From Aradus depressus (lineage: Eukaryota > Arthropoda > Insecta > Hemiptera > Aradidae), in assembly GCA_963662175.1 (NCBI GenBank), contig OY759215.1, positions 56,251,213-56,315,212 on the forward strand: a stretch of DNA of 64,000 nucleotides, written 5' to 3'. The notes beneath the pieces were generated by a model that did not search any database, had not been told where the DNA came from, and was given only the letters and a program-made list of their open reading frames with translations. A program made the translations under genes and the position numbers. Below, one piece after another: positions 53,751-62,660 of this stretch; positions within the stretch are counted from its first letter, which is position 1, and each line of letters opens with the position of its first letter.

Positions 53751-53782
53751 TAGCCGGCTTTCGAGGCAGTCCTCATCATCAG
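53751..53782 (-). ncRNA. hammerhead-ribozyme-like core (well formed)
   Basis: CTGATGA, stem II GAGG-ACTG-CCTC, GAAA, GCCGGC, then TA. All core positions conserved. Stem III is the six-base palindrome GCCGGC. Confidence 0.7.
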
Positions 53783-53884
53783 TCAGTCTACAAAAAAAAA
53801 ACATAATTTAGTAAAAAAGTTATAAATTCTAATAGCTATTATAAGTAAATAAACATATTTTTATTTATTGGTGTTATTTACTTT

Positions 53885-53886
<2 letters not shown>

Positions 53887-53933
<47 letters not shown>
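53887..53933. repeat. (TA)n microsatellite
   Basis: About 23 TA units between the inverted and forward Penelope ends. Confidence 0.95.
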
Positions 53934-53937
<4 letters not shown>

Positions 53938-54027
53938 TCGCATCTAGCCAATATTTTTATGTACTAATTTTAGCAATTAAAATTGTATACTTAACTTTGT
54001 TACTAAATGTTTTTTTTTGTAGGTTGC

Positions 54028-54059
54028 CTGATGATCAGTGTGGCCTGGAAAGCCGGCTA
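54028..54059 (+). ncRNA. hammerhead-ribozyme-like core
   Basis: CTGATGA, stem II CAG...CTG (three pairs, larger loop), GAAA, GCCGGCTA. Flanks TTGC and GCAT can form the start of stem I. Confidence 0.62.
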
Positions 54060-54578
54060 GCATATAATGATGAAATCTGTGAGATCAGACTACATCTATT
54101 TTGCATTTCATTATCTTTCATCACATCATTTTCTGTGAAAAAATATATTCGGTTACGTAAGAATGGAGGGAGACACTTTTGTAAAATTCAATTAAGCCGA
54201 ATTTTTAATTTTTGTTCAGAATAAATCTTAGTTCGTTATCTCTATTAAAACTCCCGAAAGAGCACCGCGATGTAGTAAAAACCTTTGCCAAATTTGTCTT
54301 TTCGATTCCCGATGAAATTCGTCAGTGTACTAGAGCTTTTGGGATATATGGAATGAGTGACACAAACGTTTGAATATATATACTGTGATGAATAAAAATA
54401 ATACACACATTGAAAAGATTAAACTATAAACATTAAAAAATTAATTATATTTATTTTTATGAATAGATAATTAAAATACACAATTTCTTTGTCAAACTTT
54501 ACTATACATTCTCAAATACTCAACTAGTTTCACCTTGTTAAGGCATTATCAAGAGTCACTTATAAACAATTTATAAAA

Positions 54579-54854
54579 ATGGCACTTCATGAAAGTGAGG
54601 GAGTAAGAGCTGAAAACTTAACTTTAATTTATGATTATTTGATGACTCTCAAATCAACCAGCGTAGAGGCAGAGAGAGCCTTTTCTGCAGCCGGGTATAT
54701 ATGCAGTTCTTTAAGAAGTAGGCTGGGAGATAACACCATCAATAACATTTGTTTCTTGAAATCTTACTTTCAGAAAAGTAAAAAAAAAAACTGTTACCTT
54801 ATTGATTGGCTTCATTCTTTAAAAGGCAAGTCAAGTCTTAAATTATATTATTAG
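54579..54854 (+). pseudogene. hAT transposase C-terminal dimerisation fragment
   Basis: 91-codon open frame. Residues about 28-65 contain STSVEAERAFSAAGYICSSL and SRLGDNTINNICFLKSYF, the S.E.ERAFS.AG....RSRL....INN..FLKS signature of the hAT family dimerisation domain. The N-terminal BED finger and catalytic part are absent, so it is a truncated relic although this stretch has no stop. Confidence 0.85.
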
Positions 54855-55040
54855 TTTTACTTCTAAAGTAATAAGAGTTAACTAAAGATTTTACAAACGG
54901 GTTTCGCAATTTTATTTTGAAAATTAGTGAGACTGAGAAACTGAGACTATAGTAAAACAGGTAAATGAATAGGATCGGATAATAAATAAATAAATAGAGA
55001 TGATGTGGGTTTCAAAAGTAGGACTTCTCTTAAGGGGATG

Positions 55041-55308
55041 CTCTCAAAAACCAAAGATCGTGTGGACCTCCCTGACAAATCCGGCGTGTACAGGATTAAT
55101 TGTAAAGACTGTGAATGTTTTTATCTTGGGCAGACAGGCCGGAAGAGTGAGGGAGCATTTGTGGAGGGGCGACTCTGAATTTTTCCAACTCCTCCAGAAC
55201 ACAGGACATGAGGCCGGTTCAGTCTCGTTACTGCATCATGTCCAAAAAAGTAGAAACATGGATACACTGGAAAGGAGGAAGAGAGAGTCCCCCCCTCCTC
55301 AACTCTAG
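55041..55308 (+). pseudogene. Penelope-like GIY-YIG endonuclease relic
   Basis: From 55041 one frame reads RVDLPDKSGVYRINCKDCEC then FYLGQTGRK, the GVY...FYLGQTGR form of the GIY-YIG motif (second half YLG for YIG). After a one-base shift the frame of 55000-55308 continues RVREHLWRGDSEFFQLLQNT then GHEAGSVSLL, matching the R...EH...TGH layout of the domain. A hammerhead core follows about 275 nt downstream, where the terminal repeat should be. Confidence 0.85.
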
Positions 55309-55582
55309 AGAGGGGATGGGAGGTTTGTCCAGTCTCACGTACACCGTTCTCCCAGTTGTGACTCAGATGGGGGACAGGAATAACTCGTTTGTCCCCACCC
55401 ATGATATTTTATTAAAATTGTTAATGTTTTAGATTTTTTTTATTATATTATTTAGTTTTATTCAAAAAAATTTTTAATTTTTTATCAGGTATGTTTAATC
55501 AAAAATTGTGTTTTCAATTTAATTATTTATCTTTGCTATTTATATTACATATTATATTAAAGATGGTTCTTTTGTAGACTGC

Positions 55583-55614
55583 CTGATGATGAGGGAAACC
55601 TCGAAAGCCGGCTA
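55583..55614 (+). ncRNA. hammerhead-ribozyme-like core (best formed)
   Basis: CTGATGA, stem II GAGG-GAAA-CCTC (perfect, GNRA loop), GAAA, GCCGGC, TA. Core is intact. Flanks GC before and GC after the cleavage site give a minimal stem I. Confidence 0.72.
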
Positions 55615-55984
55615 GCTATTACTACCAATAAAAATCTGTGAGAGGTCAGACTATCTTATATTTGACATCCTGTGAAATGAATAGCTATTTCAGATATCTA
55701 GGATGTCAATTTATGTGATTTATGGTTGTATTCTGATAATTAATAATAATTATAATACTCAATATTGCTTACTATTAGAGTATTTAATTAACACCAAAAA
55801 CTAGTTATAACTAAAAACGAATATGTGATGTAAATGTAGGTAAGTTAGTTATTAAAGTTTACAGTGTTAAAAAAAAAATTGTTTCATTTCTTTGAAAAAT
55901 CGATTAATGCTGGATCCAGCTGGATTTGCTTTGATCCAGCATAAATCCAGCTGGATTGAAAATGCCGCTGGATTGCCCCCCCCT

Positions 55985-56372
55985 GATCCACTTTTCGGAT
56001 GATTACGCATTGATTAAATTGATATGTCGTCCTAGAATTATGAATTAACATATGAAATTTCCTGTCAATACATTCATTACAACTACAGTTATTGGAGTTT
56101 GTATGTTAAACTCCCTCCCCCCTCCCCCCTAATCGCTATTCTTCGCCGTTTGGCTAAAGATCAACAGTTGTCGTATACAATCGGGCTTCTGCATCCTCAA
56201 ATATAGAATTTCGTGTAGATACATTCACCTATCGTGTTCAGAGACAAACAGAAATTGTTTTTTTTATATTTTTGGAATCAGGGGGTCGGAAAACAAGAAA
56301 TTGCGCTGAAACTAAACATCAAATTGTGACTGGTAACATAAGTTGTCTTTATACAATTAGGCAAGAAAAAAG
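55985..56372 (+). mobile_element. family A element, 3' two-thirds
   Basis: ATTTCCTGTCAATACATTCA, TTATTGGAGTTTGTATG, two C-rich tracts, GAATTTCGTGTAGATACATT, TTTGGAATCAGGGGGTCGGA and a decayed terminal hairpin. Confidence 0.72.
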
Positions 56373-56933
56373 TGCCATTTCTGCAATGTATGCAGTATAT
56401 ATTTAATTTCCTGTGACAAAACCGTTCAGCCAATTTTTATGTCTCTCATTGAGAATAATCTAGAAGACTAGGGAAAAATACATGTGCATAAAAAAAAGAC
56501 AAGCAACTTTTATTTTTTTTAATAAAAGAAAATAGCAGAATAGTCGTCGGAATATTTAGGTCGTGACCTACTAAAGTGTGCGTTATCTCTATTTCGTATT
56601 TGGACTGGCCTTTTGATGATTCTTACCAATTTGCTGTTTCTTGAAAAGCTACAGTCAAGTCAGACTATATTTTTATTTTGCACCCTGTGAACCACTTCCT
56701 AAGGTACATTTTTCCGTTTTAAGAGATTATTCAAAGCGATGTATGTACGTTAAGTTGCTCCCTTATTTCACAATGTCCAGGGAATAAGCTCTTTCGAAAG
56801 GAAATTTTATTTCATTTATGCAAATTAGTTTTTATAAAAAATAAAACGAAAAACATTTCAACAAAAACCCTGGGAAAATATTGTTATAAGCGGAGAGATT
56901 CCCCAGTTATATAAAAAATATTAATTGAGGAGG
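56373..56933. other. unassigned DNA with a Penelope tail remnant
   Basis: 56615-56700 resembles the 3' end of the Penelope terminal repeat (GTCAGACTATATTTTTATTT then TGCACCCTGTGAA), but its hammerhead core is lost (TTTGATGAT ... GAAA). Rest unassigned. Confidence 0.45.
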
Positions 56934-57950
56934 TAAAAAAATCTGTGAATACCTGACAAGTTACTACCCCTGCCCGGATTAATCAACTAAACATTCGCAC
57001 TTCCTCTGGAACCGATTTGGTTGAAAATTGATAGATGTATTTACTTAATGACTTTTAGGTTAGGTTTTATGACTCATGCCCGGGCTTTAACTATGAGGTT
57101 ATATCGCCTTCAACTAGAGCGTTCTTTCGTCACTCTGGTGGACATGAGCCCGACTCTACTATGGGAGTCCTAAATGTTTCCTACCCTAAATTTTTATTCA
57201 TCTAGGGTAGGGGTCTTTTAACGAGTACCTGACATCATACAGGCTCGGGACCATCGCTTAACGTCCCATCAAAAGGACGGCGAGCTTAAGTTTATTTAAC
57301 CTCCCAGATAAAATAAACTAAGGGCCTCGGTCGGGTTTTGAACCCACGATCTTGAGCTCTGAAGACAAGCGTGCATACCACTGAGCTACCAGCGCCCTCT
57401 AATGACTTTTATACATTCATTGAATCGACGGTTATTAGGTGTTTTGAGTTGAGCCTCTCCTTCTCTTAGGCTGATTTGCTTCAGCCGATATTGCTGAATT
57501 TTGACAAGTTATGTGCTAGGTTTTTGTCTTCAAATATGACATTTCATGACGATACCTTCATTACATCGGCTGTTCTTGGAGTTTTTGAGTTGAGCCCTCC
57601 CTCTCATCCCCCTTCTCTTCTGCCAATTCCACCAAAAATTAATAAGTGTCGTCCTGTCGATACATTCATTAAAACGGCAGTTATTAGAGTTTTTGAGTTA
57701 AACCTCTCCTTAATTCCTCCTTCTCTTAGGCTAATTTGGCAGAAAAAATTCCCCTAATGGGGTTCTATAAAATTCCGCTTCTATACATGCATTCTGTCGG
57801 GAGTTATCTACACAAACGAATAAACAGACACACAGATAGATAAATATATTTTTTTTTTAATTAGAGGGTTGGAAACACGATTTTCCAGTGAAAACCCAAG
57901 TGAGCGATTACACAAAATCTTCTCTACTACGTTAGGGTGGGGATGTAAAA
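56934..57950 (+). mobile_element. family A element, full length with 3-4 internal units, split by a SINE
   Basis: 5' end AATCTGTGAATACCTGACAA, GCCCGGATTAATCAACTAAA, internal units near 57410, 57540 and 57655 (each with CGATACxTTCATT..A.CGGC.GTT). 3' block GAGCGATTACACAAAATCTT ends GTTAGGGTGGGGATGT. The SINE at 57058-57399 interrupts the first unit. Confidence 0.78.
57058..57399 (-). mobile_element. SINE, full length, perfect 12-bp TSD
   Basis: 342 bp, all family landmarks present with few changes, tail CATAAAACCTAACC. TAATGACTTTTA is duplicated at 57046-57057 and 57400-57411, within a family A element, giving the relative age of the two. Confidence 0.95.
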
Positions 57951-58228
57951 AGGAAGGGAGCAAGTAGCAAGTAGATAAATGTAACAGAGAGCAAAAGAGG
58001 TCAGGTTGCAGAAAGTGGTGGCAGACGGTAACCTTCCGGTGGCGCCGAAGGAGTGACTTGCGGTCACTAGACCTTGACAACCCCCACCTCACCAAAAAAC
58101 AAAAACTTATTTGTATTTTTTTCATTTTTCGAAGTCGAGTTCTGTTAGTCTATCGTTACAAAGTGTTACAATCGATACTTGTTGGCAATTATATCGAGTA
58201 CAATTACAGTATTCAACAAAATAACTTC

Positions 58229-58490
58229 AGGGCGCCGGTAGCTCAGAGGTACCGTTACTAGTCTACTGAGCTAATGATCGTGGGTTCGTTATACTGAAAC
58301 ATTGAGTACACCGTCCTTCGGATGGGATGTTAAGTGATGTCAGGTACTTGTTAAGACCCCTAAATGAATAAATCTACTTAGGTAGGCAACATTTAAACTC
58401 CCACTGTAGAATCGGGCTCATCGACGAAATAGCGCTCTAGTAGTAGGCGATATGAACTCATGGTTAAATCCCTGGCATGAGTCACAAGTA
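58229..58490 (+). mobile_element. SINE, old decayed copy
   Basis: GGGCGCCGGTAGCTCAGAGG head, mutated B box, CCGTCCTTCGGATGGGATGT, GGTAGGCAACATTTAAACTC and GGCATGAGTCACAAG, with several deletions. Confidence 0.88.
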
Positions 58491-58733
58491 CTTCCTACCG
58501 AAATTACTTTTTTATTTTTTGCCTCAAAAACATTAATAGATGATTCTTTTAGAATTTTTTATGCAAAACATTATTCAGGCATGTAATTGAAATTTCGGTA
58601 TCTCTTCTAGTCATTATATCGCTATTTCTGTGTTTATGGAAAACACTGCATTCATTACATACACCCCTTAATGTTTGTCAGGGCTAATATTATAATTAGT
58701 TATATCAAACAAGTCATTTATAAACAGTCAGTG

Positions 58734-59000
58734 AGTGGCGGCGATAGATGAGAGGTAGCATGGCTGCCTACTGTGCTCACAATCGCTGGTTCGAGATTTG
58801 GCCAAGGCTTTACGTTTTAAAAAAACTTGAGCACGCCGTCCTTCAGCTGGATCGTTAGGCGGTAGTCCCGAGCCTGTACGATGTCAGATACTCTATAAAG
58901 ATCCATAACCTAGGTAGACAACATTTAAAACTCCCACAAAGCGATATGACCTTGTAGTTGAAGCCCGGGCATGAGTCACAAAAACTAACTAACTAAACAA
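58734..59000 (+). mobile_element. SINE, old copy, AACTAAC tail
   Basis: Decayed A box, B box GGTTCGAGATTTGG, CCGTCCTTCAGCTGGATCGT, CCTGTACGATGTCAGATACT, GCGATATGACCTTGTAGTTG and CACAAAAACTAACTAAC. Confidence 0.88.
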
Positions 59001-59173
59001 AATAGTTAAATGTAATAATCAGTATAGTTATATGTAATAGTAATGAATAAAGTGTTTTTTTTTTTTTATTTTGAAAAGAAAATGTTATTTCTTACCGAAT
59101 AAAGTTCCACAGCCAACGGGCAACAAGCTGCAGATAACAGAATAACTCGTGAAAGAAAAAGATCAGTAAGAAA

Positions 59174-59683
59174 AAAAAGTCGGCGGTATTCACCGGCAAT
59201 GTACTTCCCCAGAACGAATTAATCAATTAACTTTTCGCTCCTCATCTAAAACGAATCTACTATTTGCACTAATATTCAACAGTTGACTTACATAAGAGCT
59301 CCCAAATCTTCAAACTAAATTTTGTGTCGAAAATTCATTGAATCTGAACCCGCTTCGCTTCAGCCGATATTGCTGAATTATGACAGGTTATGACCCTTCC
59401 CTTCTGCCAATTCCGCCAAAAATTAATGTGTCGTCCTTATGGGGTTTTGAATTCACATATGAAATTGTGTGTCGATACATTCATTACAACGGCAGTTATT
59501 AGAGTTTTTGAATTAAGCCTCACCTCAAATTTCCCCTTTCCCTTTTGTCGATTTGACTGAAAAATAATAGGTGTCGTCGTTAGAGGGTTCTGGATTCACA
59601 TGTAAAATTTCGTGACGATACCTCCAATCTTAAGGTCAGAAAACATGAAATTCCCCACCACTTTGTATAGCTGGAAATGTAAA
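59174..59683 (+). mobile_element. family A element, full length with internal deletion
   Basis: GTCGGCGGTATTCACCGGCA, ATGTACTTCCCCAGAACGAA, two internal units. The 3' block is shortened (CATGAAATTCCCCACCACTT joins directly to the hairpin) and ends TTGTATAGCTGGAAATG. Confidence 0.8.
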
Positions 59684-59749
59684 AAATAAACAAATCAGAA
59701 TTACAAAAAAAAAAAAAAAAAAAAAATATGACCGGCTCTAATACAATCC

Positions 59750-60515
59750 AATTTTGATGTGAGTACAATTTTTGATGTGTGTGTGTCTGTGAACACGATA
59801 ACTCCCGATATATTGAATGTATCGGCACAATACTTTATATGTGTATTCAGAACCCCATAAGGACGACACTTATTAATTTTGATCAGAGGGAGGTTCATCT
59901 TAAAAAATCCAATAACTGTCTATGTAATGAAGGTATCGATATGAAATTTCATTTTTTTAAAATCAAAACCCCATGAGGACAATACCACTTAATTTTCAGC
60001 AAACCAACCGAAGGATTTTTGGGGAGGGGGCTTAACTCAAAACCCCTAATAAATACCGGTGAAATGAATTTATCGAAACAAATTATAGTGTGATGATATA
60101 GTATAAGTCAAGAGGTAGCTCAGTGGTATGCGTGCTTGCCTTCTGAGCTCAAGACCATGGGTTCGAAACCCGACCGAGGCCCTTAGTTTATTTTATCTGG
60201 GAGGTAAAATAAGCTTAAGCATGCCGTCCTTCGGATGGGACGTTAAGCGATGGTCCCGAGCCTGCACGATGTCAGGTACTCTTTAAAGACCACTGCCCTA
60301 GGAGAATAAAAATTTAGGGTAGGCAAAATTTAGGACTGCCACAATAGAGTCGGGCTCATGTCCATCAGAGTGACGAAAGAGCGCTCTGGTAGTAGTCGAT
60401 ATGACCTCGTACTTAAAGCCCGGGCATGAGTCATAAAACCTAACCTAACCTAGTATTAGTCAACTATTGATTATTAGCCATAATGGCCGATTAGTTTTGA
60501 TTAATCGAAGACTCT
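59750..60515 (-). mobile_element. family A element, reverse, split by a SINE
   Basis: 59765-60098 has GAACACGATAACTCCCGATA, CAGAACCCCATAAGGACGAC and two units. 60451-60515 continues the reversed 5' block (AACTATTGATTATTAGCCAT). The SINE at 60112-60450 lies between. Confidence 0.77.
60112..60450 (+). mobile_element. SINE, near full length, 13-bp TSD
   Basis: Starts GAGGTAGCTCAGTGG (the first few head bases missing), complete through CATAAAACCTAACCTAACC. TAGTATAAGTCAA (60099-60111) and TAGTATTAGTCAA (60451-60463) are the TSD with one change. Confidence 0.95.
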
Positions 60516-61599
60516 TTTTTTCTAATTTACTTAAAAGTCAGGCGACCTAAGAAAAATTTGATTTAATCTAATTTAAGATTTTATTAGTACCTTCTGACTT
60601 ACACAAAACATATCCAACAGCCACCTGGAGTTGTTAAAAAGATACTGAAAAACACACAAAATGTTTCCTTATATGTACACTTTTTTTGTTTTACATCCAG
60701 ATATCAGTGTGTTATCACCTGATAAGTATGGCTTCCGACAAAACCACATAAGATCCAGTTATAGACCAAATTCGTCTCACAATGTCTTCAGACCACATCC
60801 ACCTTCTTTTGGTCGAAAAGTAAGTTATCTGTTTGGTTTTATTACAAAATAGCGTGTGGTTTTCTAAAATTAAAACAGTGTTAGGGGACAACAAACAGGA
60901 CCACTCGGCGTTATATTCATCGTCTGAGGTATATATTGAAACAAGCATATTGATGAAAAAGATATTTTGGAGAAAATGAAAACGATTTAATTTTTATTGA
61001 AGGTCTGACAATAATAATAATAAATTTATTTCAAAAAAGTAAAATTAAATTAATAAAAACTGAAAAAATAAATACCTAAAAATATATGAGTACATAAACA
61101 AAATTAATACAATATAATATAAAAATATATCAATATAATAATATATTGAGGCCGTGTCAATATATATTTTCACGTAAGGGTTATATTGCGCAATATCACG
61201 TGAGTCTTTGGTCAGGAGTGGATGGTCGTCACACAGTGTCACAATATAAATATACGTATATATTTATATACGTATATAATAATATAAGTATTTCAAAGTG
61301 TTTTGAAATGGCAGGTGGGAGAAATGAAAGACGTTTCACGTCAAAACAATGAGATCGGTACATACAATTGGTTTTTGTAATAACATATCCAATCAGATAT
61401 ATTCCCAGATTTGAGATGGGACCAATATGAACGGAGCTATAACGAAATGTCGAAAGGAGATCTTTTGCACATTCTTCAAGAACACATTCCGGTCATAGCC
61501 CTCCGTGTTCATGGTCCTCACAAAACTGTGGACATTTTTATACTAATTTATTTATATAACTATTACATTTGTAACTTTTAGTTGAGAAACATGGACTTA
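60516..61599. other. unassigned AT-rich DNA
   Basis: 61380-61480 has weak family E similarity (AGATTTGAGATGGGACCAAT). A TATAYGTATA-rich stretch at 61245-61285 is locally palindromic. No gene. Confidence 0.4.
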
Positions 61600-61639
61600 T
61601 CAACAATTGTGGAATCTTATGATAAATAAATAAAATAAA

Positions 61640-61959
61640 CTTATTTTTTGAAATAAGTAAGTTTGAAATAAAACGAAAACTGAGTGACGGCTGGCCGGTC
61701 TGCCGGAGAAGAGGCCTTCCTCAGCATCGTATCTTGCTTTTTTATTAGTGGCGAAATGCTGAAACAGTTGTTCATCCATTCGCGAAAAATTACGATATTC
61801 ATCAGACACTTCAGTTGGTTTTCGAAGTTGTTCCCTAGTCCATGAATCGAACGTTTTTCCAACCAGCTCTTGATCCAGACTTTTCTCTGTCTTCTTCTTG
61901 AGTGCCACAGCCAACACAATTAGTATGATGTCAGATTCAGAATCACTTGGAGAAAACAT
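61640..61959 (-). pseudogene. PIF/Harbinger protein N-terminal relic, frameshifted
   Basis: Two overlapping minus-strand frames together give an acidic start (SDSESDIILIVLAVALK), then KVWIKSWLEKRSIHGLG in one frame and REQLRKPTEVSDEYRNFSRM, DEQLFQHF in the other. W...W...R...G and EYRNF.RM....F..L are the N-terminal signature of Harbinger (HARBI1-like) nucleases. The catalytic part is absent. At least two frameshifts. Confidence 0.65.
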
Positions 61960-61982
61960 ACCTAGGTCCGTCCTTGTTCAAA

Positions 61983-62034
61983 GCAAGATCGTAACTGACG
62001 TATACCCCTTAATATACGTCAGTTACGATCTTGC
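61983..62034. repeat. perfect 22-bp hairpin
   Basis: GCAAGATCGTAACTGACGTA plus TA (61983-62004) and its exact complement (62013-62034) are separated by CCCCTTAA. Immediately upstream (in its reading direction) of the Harbinger relic. Confidence 0.93.
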
Positions 62035-62142
62035 CCATTTTTTCCCATATATTGATTCAATAGTATTAACCGTATAAGGCAGGTCTTACACTGGAATAAC
62101 TCATTCGTTGTCATATTAACTTACCTATTTTTTTAGAAAAGG

Positions 62143-62660
62143 CGTCGGTGAATCACCGTGTATGTTCTTTCCCAGTAAGAAATAATCAATTACGATTATA
62201 TAGCGGCTTCCGAATCTTCAACTAAATTTTGTCGATACATTCATAACATGAGTTATTGGGATACTGAGTAGAGCCCCTTCTGATCCCCCCCCCCCCCCCC
62301 CCCCTTCTTTCTGCTCATTCCGCTGGAAATTGATAGGTCTTCCTTTAGGACGTCCTTGGTGGGTTCTGGATACACTTATGAAATTTCGCGTCAATACATT
62401 CATTACAACGGCAATATTAGAGTTTTTGTGTTAAGCCACCTCTCCTTCCCAGCCAAAATCTAATCAGATCTAAGTTAGCAAATGTGACTTCTTATTTAAA
62501 TCATTCCATATTTAAAGTTCATAGCTACATACAACTTACCGATCAAAAACACAGACACCATCGCGAATATGGTCAAAACATATTCAGGGGACTTTTAGAA
62601 GTGAAAATCCGATGAAACCTCGATCTCGGAATTTCGCACGATTACAACGGATATTTCCTT
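62143..62660 (+). mobile_element. family A element with poly(C), 3' end degraded
   Basis: GCGTCGGTGAATCACCGTGT, CTTTCCCAGTAAGAAATAAT, C18-type tract at 62285-62302 and GTTCTGGATACACTTATGAA. 62575-62660 may be a badly decayed 3' block (CGATGAAACCTCGATCTCGG). Confidence 0.7.

Larger units (their letters stand above)
53294..55690 (+). mobile_element. Penelope-like element cluster, degenerate
   Basis: Four hammerhead-bearing terminal pieces (53294-53400 and 53695-53790 reversed; 54020-54110 and 55575-55690 forward) share TCAGACTA..TTTTATTTTGCA-type sequence. They enclose a GIY-YIG endonuclease relic at 55041-55308. Repeated ends in direct and inverted order plus a GIY-YIG domain are diagnostic of Penelope-like elements. 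The reverse transcriptase is missing and a hAT fragment occupies part of the interval. Confidence 0.75.

Noticed and set aside
53868..54224. 118-codon ORF starting in the (TA)n run
   Set aside because: It translates a microsatellite and then the Penelope terminal repeat.
1761..60450. tRNA gene calls suggested by A and B boxes
   Set aside because: All belong to SINE heads: no paired acceptor stem, constant SINE body downstream and TSDs.
61715..61805. CTGAGGA and CTGATGA words on the minus strand
   Set aside because: They occur within the Harbinger-like frame and have no stem II/GAAA arrangement.
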